Positions 26,880-38,953 are shown, counted from the stretch's first letter. The stretch: DNA of 64,000 bases from Linepithema humile (GCF_040581485.1 NC_090129.1:7488501-7552500); one strand, 5' to 3'. The notes: generated by a model from the sequence alone, not told the origin. Numbers and translations are program-made.

Positions 26880-27777
26880 TAGGTGCGCAACTAAGTTTCC
26901 GGGTTTCACACATGAATGGCGCTAACGATACATGTAGTCGATATACATGTCTAAAGTTGTGTTTTTTTATTAACTTGGACATCTGTCAACAATAACCAGT
27001 TATAATACCAACACATATCGCAACGCAAAAATTTTTTTTCTAACAATAAAGATGTCGAGTTTTGTGCCAACTAAACAGCATTTGCGGGAAGCTTTGCTTT
27101 TCTGCTTCAACTTGAAAGAAAATGCAGCTGAAGCAGGTCGTTTGCTTAAGAAAGCCTACGGCAAACATGCACCATCGAAAACTACCTGTAAAGATTGGTT
27201 TAAACGCTTCAGAAGTGGCGATTTCGACACTGAGGACAAGGAGCGCTCCGGAAGACCAAAAACATTTGAGGACGCCGATCTGCAAGCGTTATTGGATGAA
27301 AATGATACGCAAACACAAGACAACAACAACTGATAAATTTGAACCATGCATTGCTCGAAAAACGGCCAGAATGGGACACGAGACACGAACGAGTAATATT
27401 GCAGCACGACAACGCTCCGTGCCATCGCACTTCCATCGTCCAGGACACCATCAAAACGCTGAAATGGGATCTGCTACCGCACCCGCTGTATTCACCAGAC
27501 CTGGCCCCTTCCGATTATCACTTGTTCCGGTCGATGGCGCATGGCTTGGCTGGGCTACACTTGGCCAATTTCGAAGAAGTGCAGAATTGGTTGGATGAAT
27601 GGTTTCGATTCAAAGACGCGTCGTTTTATCGTCGCGGTATTCATGTATTGCCAGAGAGATGGCAAAAATGTGTAGCTAGCGAGGGACGATATTTTGAATA
27701 AACCGTTTTTTGTATTTCTCTTGAAATTTTCCATTTTGCATTGATAAAAAAAACCCGGAAACTTAGTTGCGCACCTA
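26880..27777 (+). mobile_element. mariner-family transposon, internally deleted
   Basis: An 894-bp element (26882-27775) with perfect 25-bp terminal inverted repeats that start GGTGCGCAACTAAGTTTCCG, flanked by the TA target duplication (26880-26881 and 27776-27777) typical of Tc1/mariner insertion. The transposase has lost its middle part, so the copy cannot encode a complete enzyme, but the intact ends mean it could be moved by an enzyme supplied by another copy. Identical inverted ends suggest a fairly recent insertion. Confidence 0.95.
27052..27701 (+). pseudogene. mariner transposase remnant (D,D34D type), middle deleted and frameshifted
   Basis: The amino part, 27052-27333, encodes about 90 residues of the DNA-binding region: the helix-turn-helix LREALLFCFNLKENAAEAGR and the linker block WFKRFRSGDFDTEDKERSGR followed by P. 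The carboxyl part, about 27318-27701, is in another frame and carries the second and third catalytic aspartates in HDNAPCHR and YSPDLAPSDYHLF, with 34 residues between them. That spacing defines mariner proper. Family transposases are about 345 residues; some 130 residues between the parts are missing, including the WVPHEL motif and the first catalytic aspartate. The junction lies in a CAACAACAAC run near 27320, which suggests deletion at a short repeat. Not functional as an enzyme. Confidence 0.93.
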
Positions 27778-30700
27778 GTATGTGTAAAATGTTAAAAACA
27801 TCACGGAACTAATACATCAGGAATAAGCTTATAAGAATGCTAGAAACATTTAAGAAATGCTTTGTAATTCAAATAAATAACTCGCGTTCATTCGCAGAAA
27901 GAATTTCTGAATCATAAACTATTGATATTTTGATAAATATAATCTTTCAGATACGATGATTAAATATTGTATGTACATTATTTATACCGAAAGCATAAAC
28001 TTTCAGTAGAATGTTAGAGAATTTATGTCAAAAAATTGTCACGAATAAAAACATCTCGACAATGACGAGAAGCCGTGTATGTACTTTCGCATTTATTATT
28101 CACACGCGTATCCCAATACGCTACTAAATAAAATTTATACCGATGTGAATTATTAGAGTTATCAAAACAACAATAACTATATATATGTGATGTGACGGAT
28201 GGTATTATTCTGGAAGTCATACTGTCTAGTCCCCTGCCATTCATAAATATAGATACTACCAGCATTAACGAGATAAAATTTACTTCACAGTTCAACATGT
28301 TTACCGAACAAGTATCGCAACAAAAAAAATAGTCCCGCGTCATAAAAGGGTAATCGATCTAACGCATTTTATCGTTTCTCCATGCGACGCGACGATCACT
28401 TCCATTCATAAGCGCAACGAACTATGATAAAATTAAATGTGCACTTAGAAGCGTAAACATTGCGAGTACGATAGTGAGACAGAGAAGTTAATTGATCGGG
28501 ACTTCATTTCTTACTCAATGCAACGCATTTACTTATTTTTTTTAATATGGTGACAGACGAAATTAGACAATTGGATAAAAATTCTTCTAATTTTAATAAC
28601 CAAATTTATCAAAAACTGCATACTTTCGGAGGACTGTTATTACATTTTGAACCTCATTTCAACTTTATTTATTTCGTTAATAAAAATTTTGTGGAGTTTG
28701 TCGAATCTCTGTAAATAATACAGCCAAAATAATACGACAAAAATAGAACAAAAATATCTTATAACAGCGTTCATAAAATTTCCTATACAATAAGTACTTT
28801 ATTTAAGTTAAGAGAAGATAGATTTTTCCACTAACCTCAATCGTTCCGACCTCATTATTCGATCTGCTCAAATGGACGATGCACATACGTTTCTCTCTGA
28901 TTTTCCATTACCGCTACGCACAGACTTTTGTCCCTAATCTCTCAACGTCTTCCGTCATGAAAAAATATCTCTCGCCGTAATTTTCTTCGCGAAAGAAATC
29001 TTTCCCTCATTACTTCACACGTTGCGCTAAATTATCAATCGGTCGCGAATACGGTGTTCAAAAAAATTCATGCGCTTACATGACTCTAAACTGCCAGGAG
29101 ACTAGAAACTACAAAGAAATGCTAAACTATAAAGTCATTCTAAAGCTATGAAGGCACGATAAAAATATATTACAACCTTTATCTGGAAAATAAAGAATCG
29201 ATATGACCGCATTGAATTTCTATTCATACAAAATTATCCATCTTAAAAGATAGAAAGGTAATTTCTATAATGAAAAAAAATACTATAAGATTAAAACTAA
29301 AATATCAGAATATTTCGTGCGCTACTTGTGTGGATTATATAAAATCCGACTTGTTTCTCGGCCAAGTGGAGCAAACCTAATTCCGCGATTTTCTGAAGCA
29401 GAAACAGGATGGTTTTCTACACGTACGTAAAAAAAAGTAATGAAAGTATCAATTGTCGAAATGCATTTTATCTCTTCGTGAGTTACGTGAAAGATCTGAC
29501 AAATGGTAAAATATGTATAATAAGTTGATACAAAATCACGTAACAAGTACGGGTGTGTATCGCGTGCCGTGCGATCGCGGGATTATTTGTCTCTCAGTAT
29601 CACGTGCAATCACGCGAAATTTTATCCGGCAAAAGCGCTTCAATATTTATCGAACATGAGAGCATGAACAGTCCCCGGAGACAGCTTTGCACATCGTTAC
29701 AATCCTCGCGCCGTTGCACCTTCAAACGTCACGGTCGAGTTTAACGTTTCGTCGAAACAAACGAATACAAACCCAGCGACAACAGCCTCGAAATTCTCTC
29801 TTTCTTTTTTGGCGTCTGCGAGCCGACGAGGCATAGCAGCGGGATGTATTGTTCTCATCCTCCCGTAGTGCATTACGTAAATGAGAATAGTGCCTCGTAC
29901 ATTCTATCTAATTCACGCACGAGTCACAGCAACGATGTCGTCCCTTCAACTCCTAATCACCGCCGTAAAGTGCTCTTTTCTAGCGCAAAGCAGCATTTGC
30001 AACTTAAGAGAAAATAAATTAAGAGCATAAAAGCTTCTCTCGTATACTGTAAAAGTAGTATCTTACAGACATGATGTAAATGAATAATTCGTCGATTTTG
30101 CTTATTAGTGAAAGTTGAAAAAAGTTGGAAGAAACTTAATGTATATCAAGAATAACAAAATATAAAAATTATCGAGCTTTGATAATTCTATTCGATAATC
30201 ATTTATACATTTCACAATATTAATTTTTGCAAAAAAAAATTTTTTAAATTGCATTCTTCAGTAAAAAATAATGAGTATCGAGATCGTAACTTCAATGGAA
30301 AGTTTCTGTGTCATAAACGATTGCCCCAGATTCTAAAATTTAAGGAAGACAATTTACGTTTGTTTGTTCCAAGTCCGTGGACGGTTTTAGGTCACGTCCA
30401 AAAATTCAGCGTTCACACATCAGATGATATTCGCGTTAAAATTTTTCTCTCTTCCCTGTTCTACATTTGCACGTATATATATATTGCAATTTGTAAGTGA
30501 TATTAAAATACATTTAATATTGAAATTTATGTCATTATGTAAGTATCAAATTATTCATACAAATCAAAATCTAATTAAAAATTAATACGTGAAAATTATG
30601 AAATCTAAACAAACGATATTAAAGAAAAATTATCAGTAAAATTGCAATCAGATTTTAAGTAGATTATTTTCAACTTATTTGCAATTTTCCTGAAAACTAT

Positions 30701-31336
30701 ATTTTCAAATTGGAATTGTATAAAAGTGTAAAATTATTATACCGATTATGAATGCCGAACAATGTTTGAATGCAAAATTTCTCTTGTTTATTTTGTCATT
30801 GTAACTCCATTAAATATTGTAATACCTTTGAAATTTTCAATATTGAAAATGTTATAAAAAAATTAAAAAATGATCTGTCAATTACATTGCATTCGATCAC
30901 GTTGCATTGGCTATTACGTTTAATATTAAACAGAACAGTTCGTGCACTTAGATCGAGTGCTCTCTTTTAAGAGTTTCATTCTTTCAACAGTAAGAACCGG
31001 TTGAAGATACTATAATCGAGCATCATTATCAATAGCATGTCTATCACAAAGCTATCACTTGAAAACCATTCTCAAAAGTAGCAACTTTCAGAAAGACACG
31101 TTTTAGTTAATGATTGCCAGATGTCAAGATGTATCTGCATTTTGTACGGAATGATTTCTACACAAGATCGTGACTCGTATAACCCAATTCGCCGATATCT
31201 CGCGGCCTCGAAGATACCATCATTATATTCAATTACAGAGGTAGTTGCATATACGCGCTTACATGGCCGGCCACCTGCTGTTCCGCGAATAGTTGCGGTT
31301 TATTCAAGTAAGTTTCATACTTCCTTGATTTTTTTT

Positions 31337-31371
<35 letters not shown>

Positions 31372-33875
31372 AACTCATCGTATATCGTATTGTACTTTTA
31401 TATACTTTTAAGTTTGGCTTCTTGTAAACTTTGCGCAAATAATGCGTTTAAGGAAAGCAATGGACATTATCATGCATTTGTCACTAATGAGGAAATGCAA
31501 ACGGTAAAAAGCATTAATATATCTTTATAATTACTTAATAATTAATAATTTTGAACAAGTGCTTATGTATAAATGCTCCAAAATATTTGTCGACTTAAGC
31601 ACTGTTTATCATTCCATTAATCAAGATTGCTATTAAAGTACTGAAGTGATTAAAGTTATCATTCAAATCTTTTTTGTCATTTTCGTATGTATCATAACTT
31701 ATTCTGTTGTCACACTAAGTAATCAAAGATAATATTAAAACCATATGTTCGCATCATAATTGATTTTCAGAAATGTTTCAGAATTACTCACCGTACATGA
31801 ACTTTCGCCTAATTTTTCACATATTTTCTAATGTATTGTAAAATAGGTATCATAAAATGTACGAAATAATATCGCATATTATACAAAAACCACTTAAATA
31901 GTTTGTTAGATGTTTGATTGTTAAGATCACAAAAGTCAGCAATTCAAAATTGAATCGAAATCTTTAAGATTAAACACACAATTGCTATTTGTCACCCGCA
32001 TACGCAGAAATGAGTTTACGCGATGTGCAATGATCACGAGACTTGCTAGGAATCCGAAATTCGCAGAATTCCTCCGCGAGAGTCAACGTACCGCCTCTCC
32101 TCCTCCCGTTCTGTCTCACGGAACTGCGTGTTTCACCTTGCTCCTCCACGACGGCGGCTACGCGATCGAATAATTTTTTCGAGCACCGCGCGAAACAGGT
32201 ATTCGATCGTCGCGCGGACGATGGAGGGGTGGATTGGTAGCAGAGTAAATATACGCGGATATTGGCGCGACGCCGACGTGAAGTTGCAACCGGACGACGA
32301 CGCTGCACGAGAATAAACTAAGCGTCGAGAAAATTAGAATGAAACGAGCATACGCGAACGCAGGATCGCCGGAATACAACCGAAAGATTAATCGAGTGGA
32401 AAAAAAAATAAACAGAAGGCACACAAACACGATAGCGCGGACGAAAGGTCGTATGAAGGATGCAACCGTTGCCGCCGCGGGCAGCAAGTTTCAAACGTTG
32501 CTCGCTTCTGCGTATTCGTGGTGCAAGTACAACGGCAACGGCGCCATCGCGAATAAAATCTGATAGCGCGAGATGCCTATTCAAAATGTCGCTGTTTATT
32601 TCTACACAGAATTTGTCTCAAGAAGCTACTCACCGTGCAGTCGTTGGAACGTCTTTTGTCGTCGGGCCGGCGATAATCCAAGTGCTGCTAAATTCAATGC
32701 ACAACGCGATCAACACTGCGAACACTCACTCGCGCGCGTTGCACACATGTATGTTCATAAACAACGTACGCGAAATCGTATCGGGCGATTCTTCTTTGCA
32801 GCAAGCGAAGCAGAAAAGAAGAAGCACGACGAAAACGCGGGGAACGCGACGCGCGCGATACTCGCCTACTCAAACGCAAACGGCTCGCGTGACCGGTCGC
32901 GACTCTGCTTCGTCACGAACTCCGACCGACTCATACCAACATCTACTCTCCTCAGCTTCGACTCGACTCGGCGCAACGTTCGTGCATCTTCGTGACTCCG
33001 CCGCCCCGCCACTCACACGCAGCGGTTTACATTTTCAAATATGTCGGTACATTCGCGCCAAATAACTTACATTGCTTGAGTTGTGAATAGGGTTGCTTTT
33101 ATGCCGCAACACAACTATACACATAATTGTAACAATATGTTATACATTCAGTGATCATTCGATACTGTACACGCACTCAGAGCAACCGAAACAAACAACT
33201 GTCCGGTCACGCAAACATCAGTTATGGATACGCACCATAACTACGTTTTCTTTATCTTAATTCCGCCGAGCTAAATTTTTAACATACTACATATAATGCA
33301 AACTGTACCGCATATTGATGCTCTTGATCAAATGTTATTTTCGCGCCTGTCCATGACATCAAAATTTGTACTCACTGCAACTGTAATCCACGCCAATTGA
33401 CAAAACCCTGATGAAATCGTGAACATTCGCGGTAAAAATAATACGTTCTGATAATTGCTCACCACTTTAATCGATATTCCCGATAAAAATTTGCACTCAT
33501 TACACACTTTTAACGAATAAATTACGAAGCGTTCGCACTCTGCGTTCCAAGCTAAAGCAACATTCTATAAATTACTACGACGACCAGAAGAGGGCGCATC
33601 TAGCGTCCACATCGATCATCGATACATAATTTGGTGCTACATTCACATTCTTTTAGACGCAACGTAAGCGCGAAAATTTAAAATCTATAATTAATGTATT
33701 TTATCTATTAAAAGTGCATAATATATTCGTAATGAGTTATTTATTGCAAATACATACATTTATAATTATATACTAGAATAAATTTATTATGGAAATATCA
33801 AAAATCAAGATGGGATTCATATATATAAAATGTAAATTTTTATTTTTATCTTTCAAAATTTTTAGTTGGGACATA
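27778..33875. other. Region between mariner and USP39, no protein gene identified
   Basis: AT-rich DNA to about 31.9 kb, including an AT dinucleotide run at about 31340-31369, then a CpG-rich block at 32.0-33.07 kb. In that block overlapping reading frames occur on both strands (the longest 201 codons on the plus strand), as expected from GC-rich sequence with few stop codons. None contains a recognisable domain. The segment 33.07-33.87 kb, downstream of USP39, shows nothing notable. Confidence 0.5.
32634..33065 (-). promoter_or_regulatory. CpG-rich block with a splice donor: candidate RapGEF2 promoter and noncoding first exon
   Basis: The block is rich in CpG, in contrast to its AT-rich surroundings. 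On the minus strand it ends CTGCACG|GTGAGT at 32634, a near-consensus splice donor. It is the nearest promoter-like region upstream of the first RapGEF2 coding exon at 7.98 kb and sits downstream of the 3' end of USP39. The link to RapGEF2 rests only on orientation and order and would imply an intron of about 25 kb. Confidence 0.3.
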
Positions 33876-36242
33876 TCACATAGTTTTTTTATTCTTATTG
33901 TCTCCGTTTTCCATATGCGTGTCTTTTCTTAATTCATAAATCTGTAAAAAAAGATAAATCTCTATAAAAAAATAGAACATTATAAATTATAATATAAATA
34001 TTTCTTCTTAATTTACCTGTATATATGCTTCAGTGAGAGTAATCATTTGGGGCAAAATTTGAGTAACATGTAAATCTTGCAATTCATACCACTGACCAGT
34101 GGCTCTGTGTAAAATATGAACTCTGTATGTTCCTTGACCAGGTTCACCATCATGTACTATATTGGCTACTAGATCGTACGTCGTATATGGATGCTTAGCT
34201 TTCACTTCCGGTGTTAAAATATCTCCAAAATCCACATTTCTATAAACATAAGCAAAATTTATCGAAATTGTTAACAATTTTAATTCATGCAATAAAAAAT
34301 ACTCACTTAACGGGGAAATTGACGATTGTTGGATTTTTCTCGACAAAAAATGTATTTTTGGTAAATCTCTGAAAGCAGTACAGAAATTATATGATACAAT
34401 TATAAGATACATTCATATAGTTCATTATTATACACAAGACTTACTTTTATATAAAGTATAAGATACGGTGGCAGTTCAGTAATTTCAAATCTTTTCATGA
34501 AATTTTCCTTATACGTCTTATACTCCTTCTCAGTAATGGCATTAAATTTATTCAAGAGAGTGTACAAGTTTACCTGTGCAAATAAAAATGCAATATATAT
34601 TATAACTATTCCTTAAATTTCTATTTAAGGAATTATATGTGTGTGTGATCAATATCCATACGCAACCTGTGGGATAATGTTTTCCGTGAACTGATCTTTG
34701 AATAATGGAGGCGGAGGAAGATCGCAAGTAAGATATAAAAAAGGGCTTTCCGTTACAGTTTCGCCATATTCGACCGTGTGCAGCAGTTCACTTCTTTGGC
34801 TCTCTTCTAGTTCCAATGGCGGTATTTTTCGCGTATATATTCGCATATGTCCCAAAAAAGTTTTATAAATTATGCTAGAATCCCGCTTCTTTGTACCATT
34901 TAATGCCAAATGTAGAGCATTTAAAAACCATGATAAAAAATCCACCGGATCGCCTGTATAGTGTCTTATTAGTAAAAACAATAAGAATAAATGTTTATAT
35001 GGATGAAATCTGCTACATACCTTGCTCTGTAAACTGAAATCTTTTTTTACTCCATAAAACTACTGCTTGCAACATCTCATGAGGACTTACATGGGCTTTA
35101 AAGTTACGTGGATTCCACAATTTACGCATGAGTTCACCAAATCTTTGTACCAAAAGATAGGATGAATCACCAGGTGGTCTCCTCACATGAGAATAATTAG
35201 ATTCTCTTAAAAAGAAATCTCTCAAAGGTGTAACATGTGAAAGCGCCTATAAAATATAAAAATTATAATATACACAAAACCCTGATATTAATATATATTA
35301 AGTTAATTATAATGAATTACTTGTAAAATGACATTGCAGTAGTCATTTGCTTTTATGTTATTCATTCCCACAATTCCTGGTGAATACATAGAGCCATCAA
35401 TTGCTCTGGATTGCTTGTCGCTCTTATCTAGTTGAACTATTTGTATTTTGTCAAAAGTTGGATTTAATACATATTTAATGTCGTCCAGTGATGAATCTAA
35501 TAAATATGTAAAATGTCAGCTGTTGAACAAAAGAAACATATAAAAATAATGTATGTACTTACTTACCAACTATTTCATAATTATCTGGTAAACAATAAAA
35601 TTTTAATGTATGTAAATTAAGAAAGACATGATGACTCTCTGCTACACTGTGTGTATAAGCATGAGTATTAGTTCCTCTGCCTTGGAAATATTTGCCACAA
35701 ACCAGACAAGCATATACATTTATCCTAGACAGCGACACGGAGCACAATTTTTCAAAGTCAAAATCTAAAAATTGTCGATTAATCTTGTCCAAATATGGAC
35801 ACAATCGTGGTGCCTCTGATTTTGTTCTCATATATTTTACATTCTCTGTAATAGAAAAATGATACAATTTTGAGATAATGCTTTAGATTATAACTTGTGT
35901 AGAAGCTACCCAACAAAGTATATAAATTTAAGTATAAAAAATTGCTGATTATTTTATGTAATTAAAAGTTATACCGACGTTTATAAGTGAATTAACATTT
36001 TTATTTCATCAAAGCCAAAGAAAATCATAACGCACCAAACGTCACCTAACCTCAAACTTCGTGTAAACAGTGCTTTCTTGCGTTTCGTTAAAGCCATAAT
36101 GTGTATCTAGAACTGATTGATTTAAATTGCCAATAATATTATAATATACAAAATAACACTCACTTTCTGTTTCATTATCCGAATCACTCCCGACGTCAAC
36201 AAATTTTCGTTTCTCTGATATAACTTGTTTAACGGACGCCAT
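33876..36242 (-). CDS. USP39: U4/U6.U5 tri-snRNP-associated protein 2 (USP39, Sad1 homologue)
   Basis: A spliceosome assembly factor in the nucleus, built like a ubiquitin protease but catalytically inactive. Nine coding exons on the minus strand: 36242-36164, 35845-35567, 35496-35321, 35246-35021, 34953-34667, 34573-34445, 34368-34307, 34239-34017 and 33941-33876. They total 508 residues (human USP39 is 565, with a longer RS-rich amino end). The zinc-finger UBP domain has CSVSLSRINVYACLVCGKYF and HHVFLNLHTLKFYCLPDNYE. The protease-fold Cys box reads GMNNIKANDYCNVILQAL: aspartate stands where active enzymes have the nucleophile, as known for this family. The carboxyl end has YRVHILHRATGQWYELQDL and QILPQMITLTEAYIQ. 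I chose the ATG at 36242 (MASVKQVISEKRKF). An in-frame ATG at 36254 is possible, and one at 36350 would add residues encoded by a dispersed repeat. Confidence 0.95.
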
Positions 36243-36254
36243 GTTTTTTGGCAT

Positions 36255-36352
36255 TGAATATAACATCAGAGAGAAACCTGAGAGAGGCCACGCTGCCGTT
36301 TTTCGTAAGACGCTTTTTCTAGGCTGTACACTAGCGGCGCGTACATCCATTT
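36255..36352 (-). repeat. Dispersed repeat block in the USP39 5' region
   Basis: About 90 bp directly upstream of the USP39 start (roughly 36262-36352) match sequence at 43196-43290 and, inverted, at 44541-44607 (partly also 43640-43705). The shared block includes CCACGCTGCCGTTTTTC, then AAGACG, then TTTTTCTAGGC, and continues ACACTAGCGGCGC, then ACATCCATTTTA. Read on the minus strand it is open and in frame with USP39, so automatic gene callers may wrongly extend the protein by 36 residues. Confidence 0.8.
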
Positions 36353-37290
36353 TATAGCCTGAACTACGGTGCCTTATTGGCGCCGTCTGTCGGTCGACCG
36401 TAGAAATATCTTACAATATCATATTAGGAATTTCGACGCTGATTCACGGCATGGGGGGGGGGTTGTTTACGTTCGCTCTGTGACCTACGTATTTTATATC
36501 CTCTCTTCCTCACTCTCACACTTTCTCTCTTGCACACACTGATCGGCATGTATACATTCCTTTCCCTACTTCTTCCAAATAGTATTTTTCCCAATTTGAC
36601 CTTATCCTTGAGCTTGAGCTGGATTTTACTATTCGCACGGCGGCACTTGAACGAGACAGACCGTTTCGCGTATCGGCGCGCGTTATCCCCCCTACTTCAA
36701 TTCTTATTACTTCTTACAATTTTCCACCTTCCTCCCCCTCCCAATCGTTACCTGTTGCGTACGCTTTATCTTTTACACACACACACATTAAAATATATTT
36801 TTTTTTAATACATAAAAAATATTTTGTATTGTGTTAATTGCAGAGAAAACCAGACTTACACATAGCGTTTGGGGGTTGTTTTGGTACCGCGGCGTACGCG
36901 CTGTTTACGCATTCCATACTTTCGCTATCTCTTTCTTTTCTATCATACATTATCCTGCTTCGAATTCCCTACGTCTTACTTCTACGCGTGTTATCTTCTA
37001 GGCCTGCGCAAAGTTCTTGAGGTATCCTGTGGTATTTTGCCCCTTACCAGTCGCACGGCGGCACTCGTACGGGTTGGTTAGTCCACATCATCCCTCCCCC
37101 TACCACTCTTACTACTTTCCACAGTTTTCCACCCTCTTCCCCCTTTTCCATCATTACCTGTTGCGTACATATTGTTCGGCGCGGAGTGTCGAACGCGTAT
37201 TCCGTGCGACAAGCGATATCCGAGTTATACCTTTGTCCTTATAAGACAAAATCGCGTCGGGAGTGTGTAAAATACCGTGTGATCGTCGTA
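36353..37290. repeat. Diverged tandem duplication upstream of the lncRNA-like exons
   Basis: Two related segments about 410 bp apart, near 36450-36785 and 36860-37180. Both share GGGGTTGTTT starts, a CGCACGGCGGCACT block (36636 and 37048), pyrimidine-rich CTCC/CCTCCCCC stretches, and the end TTACCTGTTGCGTAC (36751 and 37157). Between USP39 and these copies lies a run of ten or more G at about 36453. No protein domain was recognised. Confidence 0.6.
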
Positions 37291-37292
37291 AT

Positions 37293-37932
37293 AAATGCGC
37301 GTCGGGAGTGTCGTTAATGCCGAGAGTTATAGCGAATCTATAGATGAACGCATTTTTGCTGTATGACAAATATTGGGACACGATTTTTTTTGACTTTAGG
37401 CTTGGCTCGGGGGAGGGAAAGGTCGGTTTCAATCATAAAATCTCCACTACGGCAGGGCAATCTTCGGTTCTACGTGCAGCGCGCTAGTTGTACAGATAGC
37501 CGGACTGTCGAAGGTAGTCGAGGACGGCTACCGGAGTTAGTCAAACGCTACCGATTGCTTTTCAGATGTCTTGTATCTAGTCGGTTGATTGGATGACTAA
37601 TCACCTCATCTTCTTCGAGCTTACCTTTGCCTTCTGTTTTGAGAGAATCGTGCCCCAATTGGTAAATGTGGTCGTCTGAAACGCGGACGGAATTCGCGCG
37701 TAACGTCACAGCTTGGACAATTCGGTTCGATTCGCCTGTGATGTCGGGAGTGCCGTTTTAAGTATCGCGCGATTTTCGTATTCAGGTACGCATGCGAGCA
37801 ATGCATGCGCCGCGAACGCGTGTGATTCAATGTGAGTGCTTCGAAGGACCACTGAGAGGAGGAGGAGGCTCAGGAGGAGCATCGGGCGCCGGCGGAGCAA
37901 CTTTACGGTAAGCAATAATTCATTTATTTGTT
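37293..37932 (+). repeat. Direct repeat copy 1 (about 640 bp)
   Basis: Left copy of the near-identical pair; see the putative noncoding RNA. Differences from copy 2 that I could see include GTGTCG/GTGCCG near 37311, GAACGC/GAACAC near 37345, ACC/ATT near 37624, GAATT/GATTT near 37690 and TTTTAAG/TTCTAAG near 37755. Confidence 0.93.
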
Positions 37933-38313
37933 ATTCGCAAAATATTGCATATAAAATATTATATAATGTAGCGGATATACAATATTTAAAATACTTTAAA
38001 TATTTAGTAAAATATTTATAATAGTAAATAAATATTCACTATTTTTAGAAATTTTTTACATATCATTATTTCAACTAATTAAACTTTTTTCTTTATTCAA
38101 AAAATATATTTTTGAAAATTTTAATTCTTAAAAATTTTAATTCTGTATGCATAGATAAACGAATATAAAATTTAATGTGCGCAATAATTATTTCACAAAT
38201 ATTAATTATTTTGAACAGTACTCTAATCTGGATTTACTTTTTTATTTTACAGATCAACTTTGTGCGCGTAATCGGTGCTACAAAATATATTCGTTCCGTC
38301 GTATAGTATAACA

Positions 38314-38953
38314 AAATGCGCGTCGGGAGTGCCGTTAATGCCGAGAGTTATAGCGAATCTATAGATGAACACATTTTTGCTGTATGACAAATATTGGGAC
38401 ACGATTTTTTTTGACTTTAGGCTTGGCTCGGGGGAGGGAAAGGTCGGTTTCAATCATAAAATCTCCACTACGGCAGGGCAATCTTCGGTTCTACGTGCAG
38501 CGCGCTAGTTGTACAGATAGCCGGACTGTCGAAGGTAGTCGAGGACGGCTACCGGAGTTAGTCAAACGCTACCGATTGCTTTTCAGATGTCTTGTATCTA
38601 GTCGGTTGATTGGATGACTAATCACCTCATCTTCTTCGAGCTTATTTTTGCCTTCTGTTTTGAGAGAATCGTGCCCCAATTGGTAAATGTGGTCGTCTGA
38701 AACGCGGACGGATTTCGCGCGTAACGTCACAGCTTGGACAATTCGGTTCGATTCGCCTGTGATGTCGGGAGTGCCGTTCTAAGTATCGCGCGATTTTCGT
38801 ATTCAGGTACGCATGCGAGCAATGCATGCGCCGCGAACGCGTGTGATTCAATGTGAGTGCTTCGAAGGACCACTGAGAGGAGGAGGAGGCTCAGGAGGAG
38901 CATCGGGCGCCGGCGGAGCAACTTTACGGTAAGCAATAATTCATTTATTTGTT
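38314..38953 (+). repeat. Direct repeat copy 2 (about 640 bp)
   Basis: Right copy of the near-identical pair. A segment of more than 250 bp (about 38371-38640) shows no difference from copy 1. Flanking intronic DNA is only loosely similar. Confidence 0.93.

Noticed and set aside
30249..30500. 83-codon forward frame near 30.3 kb
   Set aside because: No domain, no splice signals that build a longer protein; ends in low-complexity TATA sequence.
32460..33065. 201-codon forward frame in the CpG-rich block
   Set aside because: Composition-driven: Arg/Ser/Thr-rich, no domain, overlapped by other long frames on both strands, and the only strong splice signal points to the opposite strand.
36240..36350. 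36-residue amino extension of USP39 from the ATG at 36350
   Set aside because: The extension is encoded by a sequence repeated at 43.2 and 44.6 kb, so it is more likely repeat or 5' UTR than ancestral protein.
37363..37596. 77-codon frame identical in both exon copies (also 38384-38617)
   Set aside because: Identity follows from the near-identical duplication itself; both strands and other frames are equally preserved, so it is not evidence of protein constraint.
37722..37738. GGTTCGATTCG resembling a tRNA B box (also near 38744)
   Set aside because: No matching A box, acceptor stem or anticodon arm at the right spacing; the final CC of the B-box consensus is absent.
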